From NCBI RefSeq assembly GCF_024349785.1, contig NZ_AP018818.1, positions 558,001-622,000 of the forward strand: a stretch of DNA of 64,000 nucleotides. The letters are read 5' to 3'. Position numbers and translations under genes: made by a program. The stretch is from Sphingomonas bisphenolicum (GTDB taxonomy: Bacteria > Pseudomonadota > Alphaproteobacteria > Sphingomonadales > Sphingomonadaceae). Below are positions 26,805-36,098 of this stretch, piece by piece. Below the pieces are notes generated by a model, which searched no databases, was not told the origin of the DNA, and saw only the letters and a program-made list of their open reading frames with translations. Within the stretch, counting starts at the first letter, position 1. Each line of letters begins with the position of its first letter.

Positions 26805-27235
26805 AGCAAAGCACTTTTCAAGACAGATGCGCGAGTATGGAACCCAACCGCTGTCACCACGACGGTCCCACTGGCCCAGAAGCTCCAGCCCGTCTTTGGA
26901 GAGCTGTCCTGCAAAGCGATCTGCCGTACCCTCGAAACGCCAGGCATCATCCAGGGATTCGATCGAAAAGTCCGTATACCTACCGTCAGGTCTAAATATG
27001 CGGGAGGTGTATCCGCTTCCTGATGGACAGAGCGATATCACTTCGAAGGATTGCAAATGCCGTTCGCCAAGGGCGCCGTCGATGTCGTGATGGAGGAATT
27101 TGCCATTTGACGACCAGTATAGGTATCGACGACCTGGGATGTCTGATCACCCCTCACATGGTCCAGCAGGGTGACGGTCTTGTCCCAAAAGCCCACCAGT
27201 CGCTCAAGCCTGCCTAAACGCGTGTCGATAGCCAT
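26805..27235 (-). pseudogene. DUF1579-like protein, frameshifted and 3'-truncated by IS21
   Basis: From the ATG at 27235 the frame reads MAIDTRLGRLERLVGFWDKT, VTLLDHVRGDQTSQ and is then lost near 27140-27160. A second frame continues YLYWSSNGKFLHHDIDGALG, QSFEVISLCPSGSGYTSRIF, RPDGRYTDFSIESLDDAWRF and WDRRGDSGWVPYSRICLEK and runs into IS21 element B at 26804. The pattern of a WSSNGKFLHHDIDG strand followed by a SFEVI strand resembles DUF1579-type beta-barrel proteins. Family assignment is tentative; damage is clear. Confidence 0.65.
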
Positions 27236-27863
27236 AATAGTCTCCCAAATGCAGGGATTTGAACGAATGGCAAACAGGGTTCCGCTAAGCGGGTGTGACC
27301 AGCCCGATCGAGGCAATTGCGCGGAAGGCCTCCTGATCTCGTTCATCGGACTCCGCCGCGGACCATGCCTCGGCACTGGAGAGCAGCTTCGACGGCGGCT
27401 CGACTGGCCATTGGAGGCGCAACCATTCTCGTTCCGCAACGAGGCTGAAGGATGCGTCTTCCGATTTCATTGCAACCCCAACCTGTCCTCGTTTTCTGGT
27501 CACCCGCAAGGACCGGGCGCATTCCGCTTCCGGCTCGTGCTACAGCAGCATCATGCGGCGAATATTGAATTTGGCCGATGCCACTATCGAGAATGCCCCA
27601 AAAGGCGAGGAGCAAACGATGGCGGCCAATCTGGTAACCCGAGGCCGAACAATGGTCGACGGCACGGTCGGCGCGTCCTTCCGCGCCGATGTCAGATATT
27701 CCCATTTACGACGGTCGTGATCAGTGAGGCTCAGCGCACCGCATTCCGGCCACATCACTTAAATCAAATTGGTGCCACAATCACATCCAGTCGCTAAATT
27801 ACGCCCTGACTGTGGGACTACACCTTTCCAGGTTGTTGGTCGCGTACACCCGAAGTCGCCGGA
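27236..27863. other. Degenerate non-coding stretch
   Basis: About 630 bp without a credible gene. On the minus strand short frames such as FSIVASAKFNIRRMMLL (ending near 27540) suggest the tail of a transposase, but this is uncertain. It lies within a zone of damaged genes on both sides and is probably decayed sequence. Confidence 0.45.
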
Positions 27864-28556
27864 TCACGCGTGGCTTACCCAGCCGCGCCAGGTAAGCGCG
27901 GTAAAGAAGAGGCTGGTGTCCGCAAAGCCCGCTTCGCCTAGCAGCCGTTCATCGGTCTCAGGGTCGAACAGGTTGCTGTTTTGCGCGACCGCCTCTCGTG
28001 CATAGGCAGCCAGATCAGGATCAGCCCCCGCGGCAACGGCCTGGGCAGCGAAGCGATCGAGCCAGAGCGCCCGGCCGACAGGCGATTGATCGAAGCTGCA
28101 ATGAACCGTGACGTACGGCGCGCCAGGGCGAAGGCGGCGGTGAACCTCCGCGTTGGTGCGGCGGCGTTCGGCGGCATCGAGAAAATGGAGCGTAAGAAGA
28201 CAGGTGGCAGCATCGAAGGGACCGGCAGGCGCATCGTCAATATAGCCTGTCACCAGTTCGACCCGGTCCATGGCCAAGCCGAGCGTGGATTCGGCAAGTG
28301 CAAGCATCGGCGCGGACGGATCGACCCCGACGAAGGTCCAGCCGGGATACGCATCCGCGAGCGCCTTCAGTTCGAGTCCTCCTCCTGCACCAAGCACAAG
28401 GATGCGCGCATTTTCGGGCGCCCGTTCCGCGATGAGCGCGCCGGTCATGCGATGCACTGCTTCAAGGCCGGGCAGAAACAGGCGGGGATGGTGGGCGTAA
28501 TTCGCGACCGCTTCCGGACTGGAAAAGGCTTCCACGATATGATCCGCTCCCGTCAT
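27864..28556 (-). CDS. Class I SAM-dependent methyltransferase
   Basis: A 230-residue protein. The SAM-binding motif I is ARILVLGAGGGLELKALADA near residue 50; motif II WTFVGVDPSAPMLALAEST; then FDAATCLLTLHFLDAAERRR and RLRPGAPYVTVHCSFD, the later strands of the fold. The ATG at 28556 is preceded by GGGGA at proper spacing; a start five codons earlier lacks a site. The substrate is unknown. It stands alone between decayed DNA and the SMP-30 gene. Confidence 0.85.
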   Translation of the reverse strand: MTGADHIVEAFSSPEAVANYAHHPRLFLPGLEAVHRMTGALIAERAPENARILVLGAGGGLELKALADAYPGWTFVGVDPSAPMLALAESTLGLAMDRVELVTGYIDDAPAGPFDAATCLLTLHFLDAAERRRTNAEVHRRLRPGAPYVTVHCSFDQSPVGRALWLDRFAAQAVAAGADPDLAAYAREAVAQNSNLFDPETDERLLGEAGFADTSLFFTALTWRGWVSHA

Positions 28557-28759
28557 ATTCTCCCCTTCCAACTTCCATAAATTGCATAAAGTACGCCATT
28601 GGAGACAACGGCAACAATCTGATCCCGATTTGAGCGCGCTGCGTTAAATCCGACGCAGACCAAGCCCATGACTCCGGCGCGCCCAATTTTTCCGCACAAT
28701 GCCCTGGTGACACTGGTCGCCTTAAAGTCGGCCTCAGCTCCATGGCGCACCCGGTGGGT

Positions 28760-29659
28760 TTAGTGCGCGGAATTCGTCAAGAGATCGACTTTCCACACCT
28801 CGCCCTTGGCCCCCTCGGTGATGTAGAGCGCATGATCGTTGACAGCGACGTTGGTGACGAGCGGGCCGGCCTTTTCCGGTAGGGCAATTACCCCGATTTG
28901 CGTGCCGTCCCGATCATAGGCAAGAATTTCCCTGGCTCCCAGGTTCGCCGCAAAAAGCCGCCCTTTTGCGTCGATTTTCATCCCGTCCGGCCCGATACCG
29001 CCTTGCGTGGCCGAAAAGACATAGGCGAGCTGGTTGGGCCCCTTCGCGCCAATCGCCGGCACGGATACAATGCGCTTCGCCGCAAAATCCGCCACCAGCA
29101 CCGTCTCGCCATCGCTCGATACGGCGACACCGTTAGGAAAGGAAAATTTGTCACTGACGAGCTGGACATGCCCCTGCGGGTCCCGATAAAAAAGTCGTCC
29201 ATCGGCACGCAAGGCCGAGGACATGCCCGGAACGGTAAAATAGAGTCCGCCATGCGCGTCTTTCGCAAGGTCGTTGAGGCCCGACAGTTTTTCGCCGCCG
29301 AAGCTCAGATCGAGACTGGACAGGGTACCGGATCGCGGATCGAAAGAAACCAGCCCTGTTCGATCGGCTATCAGGAGGTTTCCATCCTTGGTGACCAGGG
29401 AGCCATTGGGATGGCCACCGGTCTTCGCCCGTTCCTTGCACTGGCCATCCGCGATCTGTAAGATTCGCCCACCGGTCACGTCCACCACCCACAGCTGCCC
29501 CTGTGCATCGTGGGAAGGGCCTTCGAGAAAGCCGCCACAGGTTGCGATTTTGACCGCTCGACAGGCACCGCACACCGAAGAGATTCCGGTCCCGGCCCAC
29601 ACTTGCGCCGATATGAGAAGCGAAAGAAATCCGGCCGTGACCAATTGTGAAATACGCAT
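28760..29659 (-). CDS. Secreted SMP-30/gluconolactonase-like beta-propeller protein
   Basis: A 299-residue protein with a signal peptide MRISQLVTAGFLSLLISAQV ending near AG-TG. Repeated propeller blades are visible: EGPSHDAQGQLWVVDVTGGR, SGLNDLAKDAHGGLYFTVPG, SFPNGVAVSSDGETVLVADF and GPDGMKIDAKGRLFAANLG. These carry the metal-site Glu, Asn and Asp of SMP-30/lactonases. It probably hydrolyses a sugar or other lactone in the periplasm. The ATG at 29659 was chosen because the signal peptide starts there. It is divergent from the frameshifted SDR gene. Confidence 0.87.
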   Translation of the reverse strand: MRISQLVTAGFLSLLISAQVWAGTGISSVCGACRAVKIATCGGFLEGPSHDAQGQLWVVDVTGGRILQIADGQCKERAKTGGHPNGSLVTKDGNLLIADRTGLVSFDPRSGTLSSLDLSFGGEKLSGLNDLAKDAHGGLYFTVPGMSSALRADGRLFYRDPQGHVQLVSDKFSFPNGVAVSSDGETVLVADFAAKRIVSVPAIGAKGPNQLAYVFSATQGGIGPDGMKIDAKGRLFAANLGAREILAYDRDGTQIGVIALPEKAGPLVTNVAVNDHALYITEGAKGEVWKVDLLTNSAH

Positions 29660-29913
29660 TTCAATCCATCTCCCCAAAGACCGGGACGAGCACCAGCGCA
29701 TGGCCACGTCACGGACTCTCACGATTATCTTCGAGACTTTCTCCTGGATTGCCCCTTGCAAACAATCCACTTATCTTCCGGGCAATTGAGACAGGCTCAA
29801 TCGAGTACAGACCGCAGCCGGTTTACCCAGGCTCAATTCGTTCGCTGAATAGTCGTTCGACATCCAAGTCCCGACGCAGCAGGCTTTCAAGCCGACGTCA
29901 GGTCGAGAAGAGG

Positions 29914-30767
29914 ATGGAACTTATGAAAAACCTTGATGGCAAGATTGCTGTCGTCACTGGCGGCGCATCAGGCATGGGCCGGGGCATTGCCGAACGACTG
30001 CAATCCGCCGGTGCGCGGGTGATCATCGCCGATGTTGATCCCGGCGCAATCGATGCGACCAGCGCGCAGCTCGGCGTCGAGGGCATCGCGACGGACGTCA
30101 GCCAATTCGATCAGGTTCAAGCTCTCGCCGATCAGGTCATGGATCGGCATGGGGCAGTCCATATTCTCTGCAATAATGCCGGCGTAGGCCCGGTCGGCAT
30201 GATCGCGGATCTGACCCTCAATGACTGGCGCTGGATGCTCGACATCAATCTGTGGGGCGTCATCCACGGCGTCCACGCTTTCCTTCCCTATATGAAGCGC
30301 AATGCGGATGGGGGGCATATCATCAACACCTCGTCCCAGGCCGGACTTCTCTCAGGACCGGCTTTCGGTCCCTATTGCGTCTCCAAATATGGCGTCGTCG
30401 CGCTGACCGAGGTGCTCGCCCAGGAACTCGAGCTTGAAGGAAGCGCCCTGAAGGCTAGCGTGCTGCTGCCCGGACCAACCCAAACCGCGATCGCGACAGG
30501 CTCGCGCCATCGCAAGGACGCCGGCGCAGCGGCCCTTAAGGACATCGATTTGAACGACATCGACCTGTTCGATGGTCCAATCCCCTGGAAGTCCCCGAGG
30601 AGATCGGCCAGATCGTGCTGGATGGCATCGCGAGCGGCGAGCTTTATCTTTTCACCCACCCCCAGCTGTCGCAGCCGATTTTCGATCGGTTCGACAAAAT
30701 TCGTAGCGCCTCCGATCGGGCATTGCCCGCCGCAACCAGCAACGATGGTCCAACCTTAAGCGCATGA
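29914..30767 (+). pseudogene. Short-chain dehydrogenase/reductase with C-terminal frameshift
   Basis: The main frame begins MELMKNLDGKIAVVTGGASG with TGxxxGxG, and contains ILCNNAGVGPVGMIADL, HIINTSSQAGLLSGPAFGPY and the catalytic YCVSKYG. After FDGPIPW (about 30582-30590) the correct family ending is in another frame: PLEVPEEIGQIVLDGIASGE, LYLFTHPQLSQPIFDRFDKI and stop at 30765. The paralogue at 38999 shows the same ending (TLYIWTHPE) intact. One base change in length would restore the gene, so either a recent mutation or a sequencing error is possible. A second ATG at 29923 is an alternative start. Confidence 0.88.
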
Positions 30768-30769
30768 AC

Positions 30770-30796
30770 GCCGGAGCATGGCCCGCATGCCCCGGC
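30770..30796. terminator. Hairpin between convergent genes
   Basis: An 11-bp stem with one mismatch (GCCGGAGCATG at 30770-30780 with 30786-30796) and a 5-nt loop, followed by AAAATTCG. It lies between the ends of the SDR (30767) and the reductase (30806). Confidence 0.6.
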
Positions 30797-30805
30797 AAAA
30801 TTCGT

Positions 30806-32026
30806 TCAGGCAACAGCTGCGGCGGCAAGTTCCTTCAGCGGCGTCGAGGCATCGGCAAGTTTTTCGGCCGAAATGACAAGTGCCCCCTGCACCAGCGCCT
30901 TGCCCTGCACATAATCACGGGCGACGTTCACGCAGTCCAGCGCAATGACACGCCCGTCACGAAGGTAGATCAACGAAAAGGCCCGCGATGCCGGATCGCC
31001 TCGGAACACGGTCTGGTCATAGCCGGTCGACAGACCGACAGTCTGTAGCTTGAGATCATATTGGTTTGACCAGAACCAGGGGACGGTATCATATGGCTCG
31101 CCGTCGCCGGTGAGGTATTTCGCCACGGTCGCGGCCTGGTCGTTGGCGTTCTGAACCGATTCAAGGCGGATCGTGGTGCCCTGCGCGTAACGGTTGGAAT
31201 GCGCTGCACAATCGCCGATGGCGAAAATGTCGGAGACGCTGGTGCGGCATAATTCGTCGACCAGAATGCCATTGCCGGCCTCCACGCCCGCTGCCGCTAG
31301 AGCCTCGGTCGCGGGGATAATCCCGATGCCCACGATCACCATGTCTGCGGGGAGCAGTTCTCCGGTCGCCAGACGAACGCCGCTGATGCGACCACCCTCG
31401 CCTTCCAGGCATTCGACCTGTGTCGAGAGGCGGACATGCACGCCATGTTTTCCATGCTCCGCCTCGTAGAAGCGCGACAGTGGCTCGCCGGCAACGCGCG
31501 CGAGAACACGGTCCAGCGCCTCGACGAGGGTGACGTCTTTCCCGAACTTCCGCAGCACGGCCGCAGCCTCGAGACCGATATAGCCGCCGCCGACGACGAC
31601 CACCTTGCGCACGTCCGGCAATTCGTCCTTCATCCGGTCGACATCGGCGCGGGTGCGAACATAATGGCCCAGGCAGCTGAGCCTCCGCGGCGATCCGCCT
31701 GTCGCCCAGACCAGCGAGCCATATTCGATGAGCGAACCGTCACTCAGCGCCACCCGGTTCTGGTCGGGAAGAACGCGTTCCACCCGGTAACCAAGGAGCA
31801 TCTCGACATTTCGCTCTTGCCAGAATGCCGTCGGCCGGATGAGAATACGCTCGAAGCTCTTGTCGCCGGAGAAATAGTCTTTCGAAAGCGGCGGCCGCTC
31901 ATAGGGCGGCTCGGGCTCATCGCCGACAATCGCGATGGTGCCTTCGAACTTTCGCTGACGCAGGGCCACAGCAAGTTGGGCACCGGCATGCCCGGCTCCT
32001 ACAATGAGAACATCAAATCGGGCCAT
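30806..32026 (-). CDS. FAD-dependent ferredoxin reductase (rhodocoxin/putidaredoxin reductase type)
   Basis: A 406-residue protein. The FAD motif is [20 protein letters not shown], with the family-typical [15 protein letters not shown]; the NAD motif is [20 protein letters not shown]; the second FAD motif is [15 protein letters not shown] in near form ([14 protein letters not shown]). It passes electrons from NADH to the adjacent [2Fe-2S] ferredoxin and on to the P450. The ATG at 32026 is preceded by a purine-rich GGGGGG site. It is the last gene of the five-gene operon 35664-30806. Confidence 0.93.
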   Translation of the reverse strand: MARFDVLIVGAGHAGAQLAVALRQRKFEGTIAIVGDEPEPPYERPPLSKDYFSGDKSFERILIRPTAFWQERNVEMLLGYRVERVLPDQNRVALSDGSLIEYGSLVWATGGSPRRLSCLGHYVRTRADVDRMKDELPDVRKVVVVGGGYIGLEAAAVLRKFGKDVTLVEALDRVLARVAGEPLSRFYEAEHGKHGVHVRLSTQVECLEGEGGRISGVRLATGELLPADMVIVGIGIIPATEALAAAGVEAGNGILVDELCRTSVSDIFAIGDCAAHSNRYAQGTTIRLESVQNANDQAATVAKYLTGDGEPYDTVPWFWSNQYDLKLQTVGLSTGYDQTVFRGDPASRAFSLIYLRDGRVIALDCVNVARDYVQGKALVQGALVISAEKLADASTPLKELAAAAVA

Positions 32027-32107
32027 ATCGCCCCCCGCTTTATTCAAATGCCAATGGTTCCCGAAAGACAAGGTTGGCCTGTTACCGCCCCAGTCCCTGA
32101 TGACCGC

Positions 32108-32425
32108 TCAATCCTCCGGCGCGATCTGCACACGCAGGCCGGCCAGGGCGTCGGAGTAGATGAGCTGACAGGCAAGACGCGATCTGTCGTTGCGATGATC
32201 GGAGCTATCCAGAAGGTCATTCTCGTCGGCGGTGACTTCGGAGAGAGCGTCGAGCAGCCCATCCTCGACATAGATATGACAGGTGGCGCAGGAACAGCAG
32301 CCGCCGCAAAGAGCCAGAAGTTCATCAAGGCCGGCGTCCCGGATGACTTCCATGACGCTCATGCCGACCTGTGCCTCAAGCTCATGCTCTTCACCCTCGC
32401 GCGTGGTGACGATGATCGCGCTCAA
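32108..32425 (-). CDS. [2Fe-2S] ferredoxin, adrenodoxin/putidaredoxin type
   Basis: A 105-residue protein. Cluster cysteines are C40, C46, C49 and C86, in the C-x5-C-x2-C pattern within [20 protein letters not shown] and [10 protein letters not shown]. Extra cysteines at 43 and 44 sit in the cluster loop. It shuttles electrons from the reductase to the P450 encoded 71 bp upstream. It could also serve the two Rieske oxygenases at 58-60 kb, which have no reductase next to them (inference). Confidence 0.95.
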   Translation of the reverse strand: MSAIIVTTREGEEHELEAQVGMSVMEVIRDAGLDELLALCGGCCSCATCHIYVEDGLLDALSEVTADENDLLDSSDHRNDRSRLACQLIYSDALAGLRVQIAPED

Positions 32426-32496
32426 ATTTCTACTCCTGTGGGAATGGTAGGTTTGGCTTCACCGTTGCCGGGCGGCGCAGGTGAAGCCAGTCAATA

Positions 32497-33681
32497 TCAG
32501 ACCAAAGATACGCTCAGATGCTCGACCTCGGTTACGAGCGACCCCTCAACCTTGCGCCAATCCCCCTTGAGGTGGATGTTCGGGAAACGTTCGGCGATGA
32601 TCTTCATCGTCTCGGTAATTTCGAGCCGCGCGAGCGTGGCGCCCAGGCAGCTGTAATGGCTCGACCCGAACATGAGTGCGCGCGAAGCCGGGCGGCCCAT
32701 CCTGAAATTGTCCGGATCCTCGAACTTGGTTTCGTCCCGACCACCTGAGCGGGTCGAAATCCAGATCCAGCTGTCCGCCGGGACGGTGAAGCCATTCACC
32801 TCGATGTCCTTCGATGCGTGACGCGCAATGACGCCGAAGCGCGGACAAAGCCGATAGGTTTCTTCCGCAGCTTGCGGAGCGGCCGTCGGCTTGGCGAGCA
32901 CCTGTTCCCAGCGGCTACGGTCCTCCAGCAATGTGCCGAAGGTCAGGCCGAGCTGGTGAAGCGTATTGTCCATGCTGGCGATGAGGAGCGACATGGCGAC
33001 GGTCTTGACCTCATCATGAGAGATGAGCCCCTCCAGTTCGCACCGGATCAGTTCGGAGGTAAAATCGTCGCCCAAGTGCGCGCGCTTTTCATCGATATGT
33101 TTTTCGAGGAATTCCAGGCCCTCCCAATAGGCGGCCTCGGACTCGGGAAGGCGATCTTTGTCGAGCGTGAGAAGTGGCGGATTGATGGACTCGGTCACGC
33201 GGCCGATCCATGGCGCCATTTCACGCGGCGCCGAAATCAGGTCGCAATAGAGCTGCGTAGGCAGACGCCACGCGATCTGGGACATGAAATCGACGTCCGT
33301 TGGATCCTCGATGTCGTCCAAAATCCCATTGATGATGGCGCGAACGTCCCCCTGTAGCTTCGCAACCTGCTGAGGCTTAAGCAGTCGCATGTAAGGCTGA
33401 CGCATTTTGGTGCGCTGATCACCTTCGTTGCAGACGATCTGCTTGTTCCATTCCTCGCGATAGGGACCCGAGGTGAGGCCGACAGCATCAAGGACTACGC
33501 CGAAACCGCCGCCTATGTCGAACTCCTTGCTGCTCATGATCTCCCAACCCTGATCATGAGTGAGCACCTCAAAGCCGCGCGGGCTCCTGCCCACCCAGCT
33601 CTTCTGACGAGCGGCCGCATATTCCTCCCGGCTCGCGAGCGGCGAAACTTCGGGAATATCCATCAGTTGAGCTGCAGACAT
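32497..33681 (-). CDS. Cytochrome P450, bacterial class I
   Basis: A 394-residue soluble P450. The I helix reads LLIASMDNTLHQLG with D238-N239-T240; the usual acid-Thr pair is here Asp-Asn. The K-helix ExxR is EETYRL. The heme loop is MFGSSHYSCLGATLARLE with the ligand Cys345; the usual histidine or arginine two residues before the Cys is tyrosine and the second glycine is serine. It hydroxylates or cleaves the pathway substrate with O2, supplied by the ferredoxin and reductase encoded downstream. The SDR gene upstream is 23 bp away. Family number and substrate are unknown. Confidence 0.93.
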   Translation of the reverse strand: MSAAQLMDIPEVSPLASREEYAAARQKSWVGRSPRGFEVLTHDQGWEIMSSKEFDIGGGFGVVLDAVGLTSGPYREEWNKQIVCNEGDQRTKMRQPYMRLLKPQQVAKLQGDVRAIINGILDDIEDPTDVDFMSQIAWRLPTQLYCDLISAPREMAPWIGRVTESINPPLLTLDKDRLPESEAAYWEGLEFLEKHIDEKRAHLGDDFTSELIRCELEGLISHDEVKTVAMSLLIASMDNTLHQLGLTFGTLLEDRSRWEQVLAKPTAAPQAAEETYRLCPRFGVIARHASKDIEVNGFTVPADSWIWISTRSGGRDETKFEDPDNFRMGRPASRALMFGSSHYSCLGATLARLEITETMKIIAERFPNIHLKGDWRKVEGSLVTEVEHLSVSLV

Positions 33682-33704
33682 TGTTCAATCCACTCCAAAA
33701 AATC

Positions 33705-34517
33705 TTAATTTGCGCCCGCTGGCCTCGAAAGGTCGTCCATTCGTGTCCCGGTGCCGCCGAGCGACGTGCCGCCATCGACGACCATGCTATGACCGGTCAC
33801 ATAGCTTGCGTCATCGGAACAGAGCCAAAGCACCGCCTTGGCCATCTCCTCCGCCTTGCCCGGACGTCCCATCGGGATGGCGAACACGAGCCGGTCGATG
33901 AAAGGTTGAGGCAGAGCGCTGATGAAGGGCGTGTCGACGAGCCCCGGGCATAGCGCGTTGATCCGGATGCCCTTGGCCGCGTAGTCCATCGAGGCCGCTT
34001 TGGTGAGACCGACCACACCATGCTTGGTCGCGGTATAGGCTGACAAATTATAGCCGCCCATAAGGCCTGAGACCGAGGCCGTATTGACGATGGCGCCCGT
34101 GACACCCCGGTCGAGAAAACTGCGCAGCTGCGCCTTCATGCAATAGAAGATCGCACTCAGGTTGACGTCGGTGACTCTGCGCCAGTTGGCGCTGTCGAGC
34201 TCCGCCAACGGCACGGTATTCGCCTCGATACCGGCATTGTTGATCGCGTTGTCGAGCCTACCGAGCTCGCCCCATATCGTTTCGATAAGGCGGGAGACTG
34301 ACGTCTCGTCGCCGACATCGACATGATAAGCGCGCGCCAGACCACCAGCCGCCTGAATCTCCCTGGCGGCGGCATTCGCCGCCTCAAGGTTGATGTCCGC
34401 AATGGCAACCATGCTGCCAGCGGCTGCGAAAGCCCCGGATATGGCGCGTCCGATACCGGACGCGCCACCGGTCACAAGCGTGACGGTTCCAGCATAGTCG
34501 TAGGAAAGCCTAGCCAT
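33705..34517 (-). CDS. Short-chain dehydrogenase/reductase
   Basis: A 270-residue classical SDR. TLVTGGASGIGRAISGAFAA is the cofactor motif, with ADINLEA favouring NAD; LDNAINNAGIEANTVPLAEL, AIVNTASVSGLMGGYNLSAY and the active site YTATKHGVVGL follow; SYVTGHSMVVDGGTSLGG closes the fold. It is likely to oxidise an alcohol formed by the adjacent P450. The ATG at 34517 is 1 nt from the end of the serine hydrolase gene, so the genes are co-transcribed. Confidence 0.92.
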   Translation of the reverse strand: MARLSYDYAGTVTLVTGGASGIGRAISGAFAAAGSMVAIADINLEAANAAAREIQAAGGLARAYHVDVGDETSVSRLIETIWGELGRLDNAINNAGIEANTVPLAELDSANWRRVTDVNLSAIFYCMKAQLRSFLDRGVTGAIVNTASVSGLMGGYNLSAYTATKHGVVGLTKAASMDYAAKGIRINALCPGLVDTPFISALPQPFIDRLVFAIPMGRPGKAEEMAKAVLWLCSDDASYVTGHSMVVDGGTSLGGTGTRMDDLSRPAGAN

Positions 34518-34518
34518 C

Positions 34519-35664
34519 TTACAGCATCGCCGAAGCGACGGCATCGGAATAGCGTTGGAACCGGAGGATGTTATGCCCCTCATGCATGACACCGGCGGTG
34601 AGGCAGACGAAAGTAGCATCCGCAACCGGATCAACCCAAAAGATCGAGCTGCCGGCACCATTATTGCCGAACGTCCCCTCGGAAGTCAGCGTGCCATATT
34701 GGCTGTAATTGAGAGTGCGCCCCTTCAGCGAGAAGCCCAATCCCAAATAGGCCGGATAAGCCTTCCAGCCCATTGAGAGCGCGAGCCAGCGATAGAGTTC
34801 ATTCTCCATATCGCCCGTCCAGCACTGGGTCGCGAGCTCGATAGTGCGGGGCGCGACGATCCGGGCCCCGTCAAGCTCGCCGCCGCGGCGAAGCATCTCG
34901 GCAAAGCGCCACATATCGTCAGCGGTCGCCACGCAACCGACATGGGGCATCTCGGCGAACTCTTCCTCGAAGATGCCGTAGTCGCCCTTGTTGGTATGAC
35001 CGGGCGAAGTGATAGGCAGAGTGCCGCGCATGTCGGGAATGATATGGCGCGGCTGAAGGTCCTTGCGGACACCCATGGCGGTGTTGTGCATCTTGAGGGG
35101 CTCGAACAGATCCTCGCGATATATGTCCCGCAGCGAACGCTTCTTGGGATCGGTGCGACGAATGGCTTCGCCCATCAGCGCATGATTGACGAGAGGCTGA
35201 TAGTTGCAGCGCTGGCCAGGCTCCGTCATCCCGCTGACATAGGTGCAGATATCCGCAATGACTTCGTCGAGCTGATCCTGGAGCGCACCCGGACGGACTT
35301 CCCAAAGCCCCGGCCATCCGGCGGTGTGGGTCAGCAGGTGGAAGAATGTCGCCTGGTCGCGCGGCGGGCCGGCGAACTCGGGGATGATGTCCGATACCTT
35401 CGTGGTCAGGGCGAAGCGGCCCATCTCGATGGCGCGCAGCGTCAGAATGTTGGTGAACGCCTTGGTCATCGAGAAGATGGAGAAAACCGCGTCCTGGCTT
35501 ATCGGTTTCTCACCGGCAGCGTCGCTATGCCCGATCGTCTCGTTGAAGACGAGTTCGCCGCCGCGGCCGACACGAACCGAGGCACCATAATAAAGGCCCT
35601 TCGCGATATCCTCGCGGATCATCTCCTTGAAATGATCCAGTCGCTCCTGCCAGACTTGCACCAT
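34519..35664 (-). CDS. Serine hydrolase of the class C beta-lactamase/esterase family
   Basis: A 381-residue protein. The nucleophile motif S-x-x-K is SMTK (S65, K68) in FSIFSMTKAFTNILTLRAIE. The second motif is around CNYQPLVNHALMGEAI (Tyr), and a GTFGNNGAGSSIFWVDP segment takes the place of the third. No signal peptide is seen, so it is cytoplasmic and more likely an esterase (EstB type) than a beta-lactamase. It is first in the P450 operon; AAGGAG precedes the ATG. It may cleave an ester bond of the substrate (inference). Confidence 0.88.
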   Translation of the reverse strand: MVQVWQERLDHFKEMIREDIAKGLYYGASVRVGRGGELVFNETIGHSDAAGEKPISQDAVFSIFSMTKAFTNILTLRAIEMGRFALTTKVSDIIPEFAGPPRDQATFFHLLTHTAGWPGLWEVRPGALQDQLDEVIADICTYVSGMTEPGQRCNYQPLVNHALMGEAIRRTDPKKRSLRDIYREDLFEPLKMHNTAMGVRKDLQPRHIIPDMRGTLPITSPGHTNKGDYGIFEEEFAEMPHVGCVATADDMWRFAEMLRRGGELDGARIVAPRTIELATQCWTGDMENELYRWLALSMGWKAYPAYLGLGFSLKGRTLNYSQYGTLTSEGTFGNNGAGSSIFWVDPVADATFVCLTAGVMHEGHNILRFQRYSDAVASAML

Positions 35665-36098
35665 ATTCTCCTTGGTCCTTCTTCCTTTTCGGCAGGCAAA
35701 ACCCCGGAAGGCTCAGCGCTGCATCCTCTTCAATCCGGCCGGTCAGATGCCGGCAACGCGCGAGCGCCGCCATAGCCCGACCGGCTCGCCTCCATTCGCG
35801 TCGCCTTGCCCCGCGCGCGAACCGCCGCAAGATGCGGCATTGCGCACCAGGCGACCTTTCGCCTGCATGAAGGCACGACGATCCGGGGAGCCTTCAATCA
35901 CGCGGGAGAGGAGCGCCGACGATATTCCAGCGGAGCCATCATCGGTCAGCCATTCGTCCACGCGCATCAAACGCATCCCCTCCTGTGCTACCTTGCGCCA
36001 CCATGCCTTGCCATGCGAGCCGGACAGGGCGCTTTTGCAATCTATCGGAAAGACTTGGCGCCCGGCAGCGCCAAATTTTCGCAATCGTTGATTTTAAG
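35665..36098. promoter_or_regulatory. 434-bp gap upstream of the P450 operon
   Basis: No credible gene. It should hold the promoter of the serine hydrolase/P450 operon (transcribed to the left) and the end of the GMC gene transcript. A small hairpin, TTGATT (36088-36093) with AATCAA (36101-36106), overlaps the GMC stop codon. No clear operator was recognised. Confidence 0.4.

Noticed and set aside
27171..27797. Open frame of 208 codons on the plus strand in the decayed zone
   Set aside because: It crosses the DUF1579-like remnant in antisense and shows no domain or ribosome site.
35743..36084. Open frame of 113 codons between the GMC and serine hydrolase genes
   Set aside because: No ribosome site, no family features and a composition like non-coding DNA; the region more likely holds a promoter.
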